A stretch of DNA of 64,000 nucleotides from Actinoplanes lobatus (GCF_014205215.1 NZ_JACHNC010000001.1:3601001-3665000); one strand, 5' to 3'; shown: positions 44,179 to 52,315, numbered from the stretch's first letter. A program made the numbers and translations. Notes: generated by a model from the letters alone, not told the origin.

Positions 44179-46422
44179 ATGCTGAACTCCGTGACCACTC
44201 CGCAAAGCCTCGACGAGCGGTTCCGCGATGCGGTCTCGGCCCTTCGGCCACCGGAGTCCGGGCGTGCCCCCGGCGATCCGGTCCGCGACGGCAGCACCCT
44301 GACCGGCGCCCGTGCCCGGGACCTCTTCGACGCCCAGCTCACCAGCCGCCACCTCGACCTCGCCGCGCGCTGGCTGCGCAGCTTCAACGAGGGCTTCCAC
44401 ACCGGCGGGTCGGCCGGCCACGAGGGCAACGCCGCGGTCGCCGCGGCGCTGCGCGCCGACGATCCGGCCCTCCTGCACCATCGATCATCGGCCTTCTATT
44501 GCGTACGGGCGGCGAGCACCGCCGGGGGAGGCCCCCCGGACGCGTCCCGGCGGCTCGAGGAAGCCGCCCGCGACATCCTGCGGGGTGTGGTCGCCTCGGT
44601 CCGCGACCCGATCACCGGCGGCCGCGACAAGATCTTCGGCAACCCGGCGCTGCACCTCATCCCGGCGCTCTCGGCCGGCGGCGGCCACCTGCCCCGGGCG
44701 GCCGGGCTGGCGCACGCCCTCACCCGGCCCGGAGGAACCGCCCCGTGGCCGGAGGACGCCATCGTGGTGGCCTCCTTCGGCGACGGCGCGACGGCCCGCC
44801 CCGGCGCGTCGGTCGCCCTCGACACGGCCGGCCGGCTCGGGCACGCCGGGCAGCCGGCGCCACTGCTGCTGATCTGCGAGGACGACGCCCCCGGCGGGGC
44901 CGGCCCGGACGGCTGGGTGGCCGGCGTGCTGCGCGGCCGACCAGGCCTGCGGTACTCGTTCGCCGACGGATGCGACCTGGCGGCGGCGTACGACGCGGCG
45001 GCCGAGGCGACCGAGTTCGTCCGCCGCGAGCGCCGCCCCGCCGTGCTGCACCTGGCCACCCTGCACCTGCTCGGCCTGCCCGGCGACCCCGATCCCGGCG
45101 ACAGCCTGGACCGCGACCCGCTGATCGGCACCGCCCGGCTGCTCGTCGAGGCCGGCCTGCTCGGCCCGGACGAGGTGATCACCCGGTACGACGAGGTCGG
45201 CTGGCAGGTCCGCAAAGCCGCCGAGGAGGTGCTCGGCGAACCGAAACTCGCCTCGACGGGTGAGGTCGTCGCCTCGCTCGCGCCGCGCCGTCCGCTGCGG
45301 GTCGCGCACGCCGTCGCCGAGGCGGCCGGGCACGCCCTCGGCGCCGGGGTGCCCACCCGCCTGCGCGCCTTCGGCGGCCGCCTCCCCGAGGACGCCGGGC
45401 CGATGACCCTGGCACAGGCCATCGGCGCCACCCTCACCGACGCCCTGCTGGCCGGCCCCGGCACGCTGGTCTTCGGCCCCACGGTCACCCGCGGCGGACG
45501 GCACGGCGTCACCACCGGCCTCTCCGAGCACGCCGCCGACCGGGTCTTCGACAGCCCGCCGGACGCCACCACGATCCTCGGGCTGGCCCTCGGCGCCGGG
45601 CTCGCCGGGCAACTGCCGGTGCCCGAGCTCGACGGCCTGGCCGCCCTGCACAGCGCCATGGAGCAGCTGCGGTCCGAGGCGGCCACCATGGCGTACCTGT
45701 CGGCCGGCGCCTACCGCAACCCGCTGGTGCTGCGCGTGCCCGGGCTCGCCCAGCCGTACGGGATCGGGGGTCACCTGGACAACGACAACGCGCTCGCCGC
45801 GCTCCGGGAGATCCCCGGTCTCGTGGTCGCGGCCCCCGCGCGGGCCGCCGACGCGGCGCCGATGCTGCGCTCCTGCATCGCCGCGGCGGAGGTCGACGGC
45901 AGCGTCTGCGTCTTCCTCGAGCCGGCCGCCCTCTACCAGACGAGGGACCTCTATCAACAAGGCGACAACGAGTGGCTGGCGCCCTATCCGGCCCCCGGCG
46001 GATGGGCCGAGGAGCACGTGCCGATCGGCCGCGCGCGGATCTACGGGCTGGGCACCGCGCAGGACCTGACCATCGTGACGTACGGCAACGGCGTCCGGAT
46101 GTCGCTGCGGGTCGCCGCACAGCTGGCCGCCGAGGGGTACGGCTCCCGGGTCGTCGACCTCCGGTGGCTGAACCCGCTGCCCACGGCCGATCTGCTGCGT
46201 GAGGCCGCGGCCACCGGGCGGGTGCTCATCGCCGACGAGACACGGCGCTCCGGAGGGGTCGGCGAGGGGGTGCTGGCAGCCCTGGTCGATGGGGCTTTTG
46301 TCGGTTCCGTACGCCGGGTGGCGGCCGCCGACGTGCCGGTTCCGCTAGGTCCCGCCGCCCAGCAGGTCTTGGTAGGAGAGGATGCCATCACACAGGGTGC
46401 CCACGCCCTGCTGGCACGGTAA
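44179..46422 (+). CDS. Fused E1 alpha/beta 2-oxoacid dehydrogenase-like protein (ThDP-dependent)
   Basis: This 747-residue single-chain protein joins the alpha and beta parts of a branched-chain-type dehydrogenase E1. Alpha part (about 1-370): FHTGGSAGHEGNAAV and the ThDP motif ASFGDGATARPGASVALD. Beta part (about 385-747): MTLAQAIGATLTDALL, then YNGAY-like MAYLSAGAYRNPLVLRVPGL, and the transketolase C-terminal domain (DLTIVTYGNGVRMSLRVA, LIADETRRSGGVGEGV). There is no E2 or E3 gene nearby. ATG 44179 and GTG 44191 are both plausible starts. Confidence 0.85.
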   Translation: MLNSVTTPQSLDERFRDAVSALRPPESGRAPGDPVRDGSTLTGARARDLFDAQLTSRHLDLAARWLRSFNEGFHTGGSAGHEGNAAVAAALRADDPALLHHRSSAFYCVRAASTAGGGPPDASRRLEEAARDILRGVVASVRDPITGGRDKIFGNPALHLIPALSAGGGHLPRAAGLAHALTRPGGTAPWPEDAIVVASFGDGATARPGASVALDTAGRLGHAGQPAPLLLICEDDAPGGAGPDGWVAGVLRGRPGLRYSFADGCDLAAAYDAAAEATEFVRRERRPAVLHLATLHLLGLPGDPDPGDSLDRDPLIGTARLLVEAGLLGPDEVITRYDEVGWQVRKAAEEVLGEPKLASTGEVVASLAPRRPLRVAHAVAEAAGHALGAGVPTRLRAFGGRLPEDAGPMTLAQAIGATLTDALLAGPGTLVFGPTVTRGGRHGVTTGLSEHAADRVFDSPPDATTILGLALGAGLAGQLPVPELDGLAALHSAMEQLRSEAATMAYLSAGAYRNPLVLRVPGLAQPYGIGGHLDNDNALAALREIPGLVVAAPARAADAAPMLRSCIAAAEVDGSVCVFLEPAALYQTRDLYQQGDNEWLAPYPAPGGWAEEHVPIGRARIYGLGTAQDLTIVTYGNGVRMSLRVAAQLAAEGYGSRVVDLRWLNPLPTADLLREAAATGRVLIADETRRSGGVGEGVLAALVDGAFVGSVRRVAAADVPVPLGPAAQQVLVGEDAITQGAHALLAR

Positions 46423-46521
46423 ATTGCCACACACTCGGTGCGCCACTTGCGTACCGGCCCCGGAATGTGTGGACTACCCCCAGGTTCCGGAACATTTTTG
46501 ACGGCTAGGAGGATTTGGACA

Positions 46522-46953
46522 GTGAGCGCGACCGCGGGTCAGGCCGACGGCGTACGTAGCCTGGCGGACCGGTTCGGCTTCGAGCCGAACATGGTGGTCA
46601 TGGAGATGGGTTACGACGAGGACGTCGATGACGATCTCCGTGACGCCCTGACCGAACGCGTCGGAGAGCTGGTCGACGAGGACACCGACGAGGTCGTCGA
46701 CGCGGTGCTGTTGTGGTACCGCGACGGCGACGACGACCTTTTCGAAATCTTGACCGACGCACTCGGCCCCCTCGCCGACAACGGCGTGGTGTGGCTGTTG
46801 ACCCCGAAGGCCGGGCGTGACGGGCACGTCGAGCCGAGCGAGATCAGCGAGGCGGCCCCCACCGCGGGCCTCCAGCAGACCTCGACGGTGAACGCCGGCA
46901 AGGACTGGACAGGCGCACGCCTGGTCTCCCCACGGGGCGCCAAGAAGAAGTAG
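46522..46953 (+). CDS. DUF3052 family protein
   Basis: This 143-residue acidic actinobacterial protein of unknown function is recognised by the stretch LADRFGFEPNMVVMEMGYDEDVDDDLRDAL and by DAVLLWYRDGDDDLFEILTDAL. The C-terminus ends in basic GAKKK. GTG 46522 has AGGAGG 9 nt upstream. The position beside ahpE and near aceE is conserved in streptomycetes and mycobacteria as I know them. Confidence 0.87.
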   Translation: MSATAGQADGVRSLADRFGFEPNMVVMEMGYDEDVDDDLRDALTERVGELVDEDTDEVVDAVLLWYRDGDDDLFEILTDALGPLADNGVVWLLTPKAGRDGHVEPSEISEAAPTAGLQQTSTVNAGKDWTGARLVSPRGAKKK

Positions 46954-47032
46954 CTCACTGCCTTCTCCCCATCTCTGGTCGGCGCCCGGCGGGCGCCGAC
47001 CATGCGGCGTTCGCCTGGTCTAGGCTGGGCGG

Positions 47033-47497
47033 ATGCCGATCGAGCTGGGCGTGCCGGCGCCGGACTTCGTCCTCAAGGACCAGAACAACCAGGAGGTCCG
47101 CCTCAGCGACTTCCACGGTCGCAAGGCGGTCCTGCTGGTGTTCTACCCGCTGGCGTTCAGCCGCCGCTGCCACGGCGAGCTCACCGAGATCCAGGAGAAC
47201 CTTCCGGCGTACGCGAACGACCACGTCCAGGTGCTGACGGTGAGCGTCGACTCGGTCTACGGTCACAAGGTCTGGGCCGAGCAGGAGGGCTTCGACTTCC
47301 CGCTGCTCGCCGACTTCTGGCCGCACGGCGAGGTGGCCCGCGCCTACGGTGTCTTCGACGACGAGCGCGGCTTCGCCAACCGCGGCACCTTCCTGGTCGA
47401 CCCGGCGGGCCGGATCACCTTCGCCGAGATGAACGGCCCCGGCGAGGTCCGCGACCAGGCCCCCTGGCGCGCCGCCGTCGCCACCCTGAGCCGCTGA
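47033..47497 (+). CDS. ahpE: AhpE-type 1-Cys peroxiredoxin
   Basis: This thiol peroxidase reduces hydroperoxides and peroxynitrite. The 154-residue protein has peroxidatic Cys46 in FYPLAFSRRCHGEL, with the family's Pro39/Arg pair. No second Cys lies in the resolving position, in line with AhpE-class 1-Cys enzymes recycled by mycothiol/mycoredoxin or thioredoxin. RR replaces the more common GV before Cys. Confidence 0.9.
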   Translation: MPIELGVPAPDFVLKDQNNQEVRLSDFHGRKAVLLVFYPLAFSRRCHGELTEIQENLPAYANDHVQVLTVSVDSVYGHKVWAEQEGFDFPLLADFWPHGEVARAYGVFDDERGFANRGTFLVDPAGRITFAEMNGPGEVRDQAPWRAAVATLSR

Positions 47498-47539
47498 TCC
47501 CCGGCAGGGTACGATGGCGACTCCGGCTTTCGCCGAGCC

Positions 47540-47614
47540 GGGCGCGTAGCTCAGTGGGAGAGCACTCGCCTTACAAGCGAGGGGTCGTAGGTTCGAAACC
47601 TACCGCGCCCACCA
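47540..47614 (+). tRNA. tRNA-Val (anticodon TAC)
   Basis: A complete cloverleaf: acceptor GGGCGCG (47540-47546) pairs with CGCGCCC (47604-47610), D-arm AGCTCAGTGGGAGAGC, anticodon stem CTCGC-CTTACAA-GCGAG with anticodon TAC, T-arm GTAGGTTCGAAACCTAC, encoded CCA. Its 3' half (from 47570) is the left att copy of the integrative island, so the tRNA was kept intact by the inserted DNA. Confidence 0.97.
47570..47614 (+). repeat. attL (45-bp direct repeat within tRNA-Val)
   Basis: The repeat runs from CTTACAAGCG in the anticodon arm to the CCA end. It is identical at all 45 positions to attR. The first flanking differences are C versus A on the left side and C versus G on the right. Confidence 0.93.
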
Positions 47615-47620
47615 CGATAA

Positions 47621-47636
47621 CCAGCGGAGACGCTGG
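47621..47636. terminator. Small hairpin just inside attL
   Basis: CCAGCG-GAGA-CGCTGG begins 6 bp after the tRNA CCA end. It could end tRNA transcription or be part of the original attP structure. Confidence 0.45.
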
Positions 47637-47660
47637 CCACATGATCCAGCGGGCGACCGT

Positions 47661-47679
47661 TGACAGCAACGGTGACAGC
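47661..47679. repeat. Paired TGACAGC motif inside attL (arm-site candidate)
   Basis: TGACAGC occurs at 47661 and 47673, 12 bp apart, 47 bp inside the left att core. The same pair with the same spacing occurs near attR. It may be an integrase or excisionase arm-type site. Confidence 0.5.
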
Positions 47680-47687
47680 TACGGCGC

Positions 47688-48200
47688 TCACGACAGCCGC
47701 CCGTCGAGTTTCCCGAGGGCCTGGCGCATCGCTTCGAGGTTGGTGTGCGAGTACACCTTGAGAGTGATCTTCACGTCCGCGTGCCGGGCGATCGCCTGGA
47801 CCACATGCGGCGGGACGCCGAGGTCCATCAGGATGGACACGACGGTGTGACGGAAGTCATGTAGCCGGACCTCGGGAAGGCCGGCTGATACGCGGAGCCG
47901 GGCGAAGTGGCGGTTGAGGTTGCGGGGCTCCATCGGAGTTCCGAGTTCGGACGGGAAGACCAGGCCGTGGTCGGTCCAGACCTCCGTGAGCTTGGTACGT
48001 TCCCGGGCCTGGGCTTCCTGGTGCTCCAGCAGGACCAGCCAGGTCCAATCCGGCAACGGCAGAACACTCTCCGAGTCCTCCGTCTTCGCGCCAGCCACGA
48101 CAAGCTGTCCACCGACGCGCTGAACGGTCTGCTCGACCGAGAGTGTGACGGCACGTGTCAAGACGAGATTGACACGTGCCACACACAGCTGAGTGAACAC
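47688..48200 (-). pseudogene. 5'-truncated tyrosine recombinase/integrase
   Basis: About 170 residues match only the C-terminal part of a phage-type integrase: QRVGGQLVVAGAKTEDSESVLPLP, then HDFRHTVVSILMDLGVPPHVVQAIARH (second catalytic Arg and His), and the tyrosine nucleophile in LKVYSHT. The N-terminal arm-binding and SAM-like core-binding domains and the first catalytic Arg (box I) are missing, so it should be inactive. The reading frame is otherwise intact. It points towards attL, as integrases of tRNA-targeting elements do. The sequence upstream is replaced by an unrelated low-GC gene 7 bp away. Confidence 0.85.
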
Positions 48201-48207
48201 TCAATAT

Positions 48208-48990
48208 CTAGTCCTCGGCCAGGATGTTCGCCACCACGCCACCGAATCCGATATATAGATGACTCAAGCCTCCGACCGCCTCCAAAAATCTAAGCTGGTT
48301 CCAGGCAGAGTCGAATTCAGTCCTACCGAGCGCACTCAATTCTTGACGTTTGCTTCCCCAATGGATTAGATCACCATAGTTGTACGTTGAAATAATCTCT
48401 TCAGGATACGGAGGCCCATCGCCAGGAACTCCAATAGCACCGCGATCTGGAAATAGCTTCTCGCTGGAAAGAACCTTCAAAGGTTTTGCGCGAAGCTTAC
48501 CGTGAGCCGCTCGCCACTGCGCCAGAGCCTGCCAATTCTCGTCGTCACCCCACTGCGGCCGGGCCTGCCGAGCAACTGCGTTATACGCTTTGAGGAAAGA
48601 TGCAGATTCGCCCGGCTCATAGAGTTGCCGAAATGCCACGGCAAATCCGCGCGTGACTTCCCGTGAAACAAAGTCGGTAGTAAGTGTCTCTTCTTGGGTA
48701 CCGTCAGGAAGGGTCTGCACCTGAATTGTCAACCCTCCTGAATCATTGAGCAATGAGCTTGTGGCCAGCTCCGCCGCCTCTTCAACGTATCGATCCAAGA
48801 TCTCCACGTCGCTACCGAATGAGGCCCTAGGGATTCTCGGGAGGACCGCAGGGTCCGTCAAAGGGAAAACAAATGTCAGCAAACGCCACCAGAACTCGAA
48901 TCCTTCCCGGCTGCTGGACCGCTCAATAAATGGAGGCGTGAAGGGCAAATTTGCTGCCCAACTTGACGACGTCAAATCCCACTCCGGCAC
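48208..48990 (-). CDS. Orphan protein of the integrative island
   Basis: I do not recognise this 260-residue soluble protein. Features: Trp-rich N-terminus (PEWDLTSSSWAANLPF), FEFWWRLLTFVFPLTDPAVLPRIP, a charged helical centre, and a C-terminal ...SHLYIGFGGVVANILAED. Codons are much richer in A/T than neighbouring chromosomal genes, indicating foreign origin. The start is GTG 48990 or TTG 49002, neither with a good ribosome-binding site. It occupies the place where the missing half of the integrase would be. Cargo of unknown role; defence is possible but there is no motif to support it. Confidence 0.55.
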   Translation of the reverse strand: MPEWDLTSSSWAANLPFTPPFIERSSSREGFEFWWRLLTFVFPLTDPAVLPRIPRASFGSDVEILDRYVEEAAELATSSLLNDSGGLTIQVQTLPDGTQEETLTTDFVSREVTRGFAVAFRQLYEPGESASFLKAYNAVARQARPQWGDDENWQALAQWRAAHGKLRAKPLKVLSSEKLFPDRGAIGVPGDGPPYPEEIISTYNYGDLIHWGSKRQELSALGRTEFDSAWNQLRFLEAVGGLSHLYIGFGGVVANILAED

Positions 48991-49260
48991 ACTTGTAACC
49001 AATCACCCGGGTTAAGTACGGGCTCAGACCATCTAACCGCACCTAGAGCACAAGCCGAAGGCCAATTATGCCCAGGTGCTACTGGGGGACCGTGCCTGAC
49101 CGACGGAGCCACACCGGTCATCAGCGGGCAACAACGCGCCTCCGAACCCTGCCCCATCAGGCTATGGACGGCTTAAACGTACTGGTCCCAGGACTCCAGC
49201 AGGAAGTCTCCCGGGCGGCTGGTGATCATCTTCCAAACTGATCACGCCAGCTTCGACGGT

Positions 49261-50178
49261 TCAGCTTACGACGGATAGTTGAGGCGCTGGTGACGGACTG
49301 CTCGGAGAGGATGGGGCTCCGCTCGGAGCCGAACTCGAAGGGCTCGGCAGCGGGCCCAGTTTCTTCTCGTTATCCAGAAGCGGGCATGGAGGCAAGCTGC
49401 GAACCTTATTTTTGAATATGGGGGCTACCGTGCGTAGAGTGCAGTATTGCCTTTCGGTGATTCGTGCCTTGTCGACTCTAATTACTGCTGATTCGGCTGG
49501 AAAATAGGCGACGAATTCCTTTTCGGAGCTGTTAAGGACGAAGGCCTGTCTCTTCTGTCCGTCGACAACAAGTTGCTCTGCTGGAAGCCAGGACTGTGTG
49601 GAAGCGACCATCGACCAGATCGCCGAGAGACTGAGCGCCAGGGCAACCCTGCGGTTCTCGGCCCGAGACTGCTCAGTTGACCTGCCCCGGTCGATTCGCC
49701 CAAAAATCCATATTGCGACGAGTGGAAAAATGGCAATAGGGAAAAGTTCGAACCAGCTGCGTACCATGGTAGCGCCGATAAATGATATCAATAAGATCAG
49801 AAAGATGTTCCGGCCTCTATTGGTGGATTCAGGGCTGGCGGCGTCCATGGCCAGAAAGATGTTGGTGATATATAGCCATGTTGGAATCGCTAGTAGGAAG
49901 AACGCGACGGCTAGGCTTCCGATGGCGGAATTGGATATTATCGCCAAAGCTGTGGTCTGGTTCCAGTTGGCAACCGCCAGCATGCGGATCGCCACAAAAG
50001 GAACTGACAAAATGCCTACCACTCCGGCAATCTCAATGAATGGCTTTACCGATGCTGCCGTTTGTGTAGCGCTAGCGACGATAGGGATCTGCGCCTGAGT
50101 GCCCGCAGGTGCCGATGGCGGCACGTCGGCCGCCTTGCGTCTGGGCTGGATCCGCGCCTGCCTCTTGATGCGTTCCAC
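49261..50178 (-). CDS. Hypothetical multi-pass membrane protein of the integrative island
   Basis: This 305-residue protein has a basic N-terminus (ERIKRQARIQPRRKAADVPPS), about five TM segments (FIEIAGVVGILSVPFVAIRM; AIGSLAVAFFLLAIPTWLYI; IFLILLISFIGATM; LFPIAIFPLVAIWIFG; one more), then an extracellular-looking domain with two Cys and a Ser/Pro-rich tail. I recognise no family. A longer frame extends upstream through the tRNA complement and is not real. AT-rich codons support foreign origin. The GTG start at 50178 lacks a strong Shine-Dalgarno. Confidence 0.55.
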   Translation of the reverse strand: MERIKRQARIQPRRKAADVPPSAPAGTQAQIPIVASATQTAASVKPFIEIAGVVGILSVPFVAIRMLAVANWNQTTALAIISNSAIGSLAVAFFLLAIPTWLYITNIFLAMDAASPESTNRGRNIFLILLISFIGATMVRSWFELFPIAIFPLVAIWIFGRIDRGRSTEQSRAENRRVALALSLSAIWSMVASTQSWLPAEQLVVDGQKRQAFVLNSSEKEFVAYFPAESAVIRVDKARITERQYCTLRTVAPIFKNKVRSLPPCPLLDNEKKLGPLPSPSSSAPSGAPSSPSSPSPAPQLSVVS

Positions 50179-50267
50179 GCGAACAGAGCCTAGGCGCTCG
50201 TGAAGCGTGGCGAAGCACCTGAAAGGATGATCTACGCGAGACGGTCTTAGCGGTGTATCGATGAGCC

Positions 50268-50804
50268 ATGCCTGCGAATAACGAAGATCAGGCGGTCGTC
50301 GCAGCCATCGTTGTCCAGAGCGGCCGAGTTTTGTTGATCCGACGTGCCGTAGTGGAGGGCCGGCTCTCGTGGCAGTTCCCAGCTGGGAAGGTCGAAGTTG
50401 GCGAGCGCACCGACGAGGCCGCGGTGCGGGAGACACTTGAGGAGACCGGGCTTGCGGTGCGGGTCGTTGATGACCTCGGAATGCGAATACACCCGGACAC
50501 GGGTCGGACCATGTTCTACCTCGCGTGCGAAGTCGAGGGCGGGAACGCCTATCCGGCAAGCCGGGCGGAGGTGGCGGAGGTGGCATGGTGTGACCGACAG
50601 ACCGTCGCCGTGCTTGTTCCTTACCCGCTCTACAGTCCGGTCCAGCGGTACTTGGATGATCGTCTCGAACGCGGGCAGGCCAGTAGAACGATGGCCGAGC
50701 TGACAGCAACGCTGACAGCAACCGGGGCAGATGATCTCGATCGGAGCGGTCTTGCGCCGGACGATGTTCCGAGGTCGCAGCCTTGTACGGACGAGGCCGG
50801 ATGA
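50268..50804 (+). CDS. Nudix hydrolase-domain protein, possibly Pif-like
   Basis: The 178-residue protein has a full Nudix box at residues 40-62: GX5E (GKVEVGE), then REXXEEXG-type RETLEETG, so catalytic Glu residues are present. Substrates of such enzymes are nucleoside diphosphate derivatives. In the Streptomyces element pSAM2 the immunity factor Pif contains a Nudix motif and blocks redundant transfer; this gene's place next to attR in an AICE-like relic suggests the same role. That link is inference from position and domain only. Confidence 0.8.
   Translation: MPANNEDQAVVAAIVVQSGRVLLIRRAVVEGRLSWQFPAGKVEVGERTDEAAVRETLEETGLAVRVVDDLGMRIHPDTGRTMFYLACEVEGGNAYPASRAEVAEVAWCDRQTVAVLVPYPLYSPVQRYLDDRLERGQASRTMAELTATLTATGADDLDRSGLAPDDVPRSQPCTDEAG
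50701..50719. repeat. Paired TGACAGC motif inside attR (arm-site candidate)
   Basis: TGACAGC at 50701 and 50713, 12 bp apart, matches the pair near attL, including the AAC between the copies. It lies inside the 3' end of the Nudix gene, 97 bp from the right att core. Confidence 0.5.
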
Positions 50805-50815
50805 GCCGCCCGGAA

Positions 50816-50860
50816 CTTACAAGCGAGGGGTCGTAGGTTCGAAACCTACCGCGCCCACCA
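50816..50860 (+). repeat. attR (45-bp direct repeat of tRNA-Val 3' end)
   Basis: This is an exact copy of 47570-47614. It has no acceptor 5' strand or D-arm, so it is not a second tRNA but the displaced original 3' end of the gene. Confidence 0.93.
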
Positions 50861-50866
50861 GTCAAT

Positions 50867-51391
50867 TCACGTTCGTGGCGGCGTTGCGCCCAGGCGGGTC
50901 ATCCAGGTCAGGGCATGTGTGCCGAAGGGCTCGTCCGCTCCGGTCAGCGCGTCGCGTAGGTGGGTCGCCGCGGCGGTGGCCTGCGTGACCACCTCGGGTG
51001 GGTAACCGAGTTCCCGGCGGTGGGCTTCGAACTCGTCCTCGTCCTCGATCAGGACCCGGCCGTCGGGGCGGGAGCGGGTCACGTCGATGTCCAGGTCGAC
51101 GACCGTGATGCGGCCGGGGGAGTGTTCGGCCGGGGTGGTCACGTCGCAGTAGACCTCCTGGGCGGAGGGCTCGGCCAGGAACATCGCCATCCACCAGCCG
51201 TCGTGCGGGATCAGGCGGACCGCGTCGTGGCGGGTGTGCTCGACCGGGCTGGCGCCGTAGCTGAAGCGGACCACGCTGCCCCTGGGGGTGCCGATCCAGG
51301 TGCCGTGCTCGTCGTCGCCGAGCAGCAGGCCGGTGACGCTGCGGTGCGGGCGGCCGTCGTATTTGCGCAGCACCAGCTCGACCCTGTCCAC
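50867..51391 (-). CDS. DUF402 domain protein
   Basis: This 174-residue protein has the DUF402 beta-barrel pattern: VVRFSYGASPVEHTRHDAVRLIP, WWMAMFLAEPSAQEVYCDVTTPAE, ITVVDLDIDVTRSRPDGRVLIEDEDEFE. The acidic DxDxDxx and EDEDE residues suggest a metal-dependent nucleoside diphosphatase like the structurally known family members. The start is set at GTG 51391 (VDRVELVLRKYDGRP); the open frame is longer. Its 3' end lies 6 bp from attR. Confidence 0.75.
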   Translation of the reverse strand: MDRVELVLRKYDGRPHRSVTGLLLGDDEHGTWIGTPRGSVVRFSYGASPVEHTRHDAVRLIPHDGWWMAMFLAEPSAQEVYCDVTTPAEHSPGRITVVDLDIDVTRSRPDGRVLIEDEDEFEAHRRELGYPPEVVTQATAAATHLRDALTGADEPFGTHALTWMTRLGATPPRT

Positions 51392-51679
51392 GAGGGCAGA
51401 GACTAGCCGCAACCGGGGCGCAACGGGGTGGGCGCTCAACCGGGGGCGGGCCGGACCGATCACTGTTGGTGTCCGCGGGGAACACCCGCGGTGGGCGGGT
51501 CCCGGCCGGTTTCCCCTTGGCGGCCAGGGCCCGCCCGGACGTACCAAAGGCCGTGATCATGGCCTGCCGGGATGTCGCCATCTGAATTCATTCACGAGTC
51601 TCACCCCTTCGGGGGACGCGCGGATCACCCCGGTTCGGGATAGGGTTGTCGGGTGACATGTGTACCCGTGCAAAGACCT

Positions 51680-52315
51680 TCAGGCGGCCCGGCGAGCGGT
51701 GGACAGCTGCCGGGGGATGTCCGGTTGTCCCGGCCGGCGAGCCGGGCCCAGTGCGATCACCAGTCGCTCCTGCACCCGGGCCGAGTCCGGCAGACGCCAC
51801 TGTGACCGGCCGGGCGGCACTTCCCAGCGGACCGGTCCGTCGGCCGTGCGGCTGGGCGGCACCGGGATCCACGAGCCGGTTCCGTGCCGCACCACGTCGA
51901 GGCGCCGCTCCAGTTCGGGTCGCAGTGCGGTGCCCGGCTGGACGAGGAACATCCAGCTCCCGGCCGGGGTCACGGCGACCGGTCCGGCGTCCGGGCCGTG
52001 CCGGCCCAGCGACGCGGGCACCTCCAGGACGTCGAAGGCCGTTCCCGTGGTGAGGAGAACGGTGTAGGGGTGCCGCCGCCACCAGTCGGTGATCCGGGCC
52101 GGATCGTCGGTGGCAGAGGTGACCCAGGAGTCGATCGCCGGATGGCATCCGGTGATGGGACAACCCGGCCGTCCGCAGTCGAACCGGTTTCCGGTCAGGT
52201 ACGAGCCGGGCATCACGGGCCACCCGTGTGCCGCATACCGCAGGGCGGCGCGGCGCAGGAGTGGCCGGTCGAGGATTGACGGTGGGACGAACGGCTGACG
52301 GCTGGTCCACTGCAT
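51680..52315 (-). CDS. Prim-Pol-like (bifunctional primase/polymerase N-terminal) protein
   Basis: This 211-residue protein resembles the AEP Prim-Pol module seen in many actinomycete genomes: LRRAALRYAAHGWPVMPGSY, GRPGCPITGCHPAIDSWVTSATDDPARITDWW, and VAVTPAGSWMFLVQPG. The canonical catalytic D-x-D is not evident (TTGTAFDVLEVPASLG), so it may bind nucleic acid without polymerase activity. No helicase domain follows. It is divergent from the XRE regulator. Confidence 0.6.
   Translation of the reverse strand: MQWTSRQPFVPPSILDRPLLRRAALRYAAHGWPVMPGSYLTGNRFDCGRPGCPITGCHPAIDSWVTSATDDPARITDWWRRHPYTVLLTTGTAFDVLEVPASLGRHGPDAGPVAVTPAGSWMFLVQPGTALRPELERRLDVVRHGTGSWIPVPPSRTADGPVRWEVPPGRSQWRLPDSARVQERLVIALGPARRPGQPDIPRQLSTARRAA

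Larger units (their letters stand above)
47570..50860. mobile_element. Degenerate integrative element inserted in tRNA-Val
   Basis: The tRNA 3' end is repeated perfectly over 45 bp at 47570-47614 and 50816-50860; the 3.2 kb between them is the island. It encodes, from left to right, a tyrosine integrase fragment, an orphan protein, a membrane protein (all minus) and a Nudix protein (plus). The interior is visibly lower in GC with A/T-rich codons, unlike the flanks. No replication, transfer or excisionase genes remain. The content fits a decayed actinomycete integrative and conjugative element (AICE) rather than a prophage. Confidence 0.88.

Noticed and set aside
50816..50860. Second tRNA-Val gene
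   Set aside because: Only the 3' 45 bases are present; there is no acceptor 5' strand, D-arm or full anticodon arm. It is attR.
50179..50865. N-terminal extension of the island membrane protein (starts GGRGRFRTYDPSLV)
   Set aside because: These residues are the complement of the tRNA-Val 3' half and of the Nudix gene. A start at 50178 explains the hydrophobic protein better.
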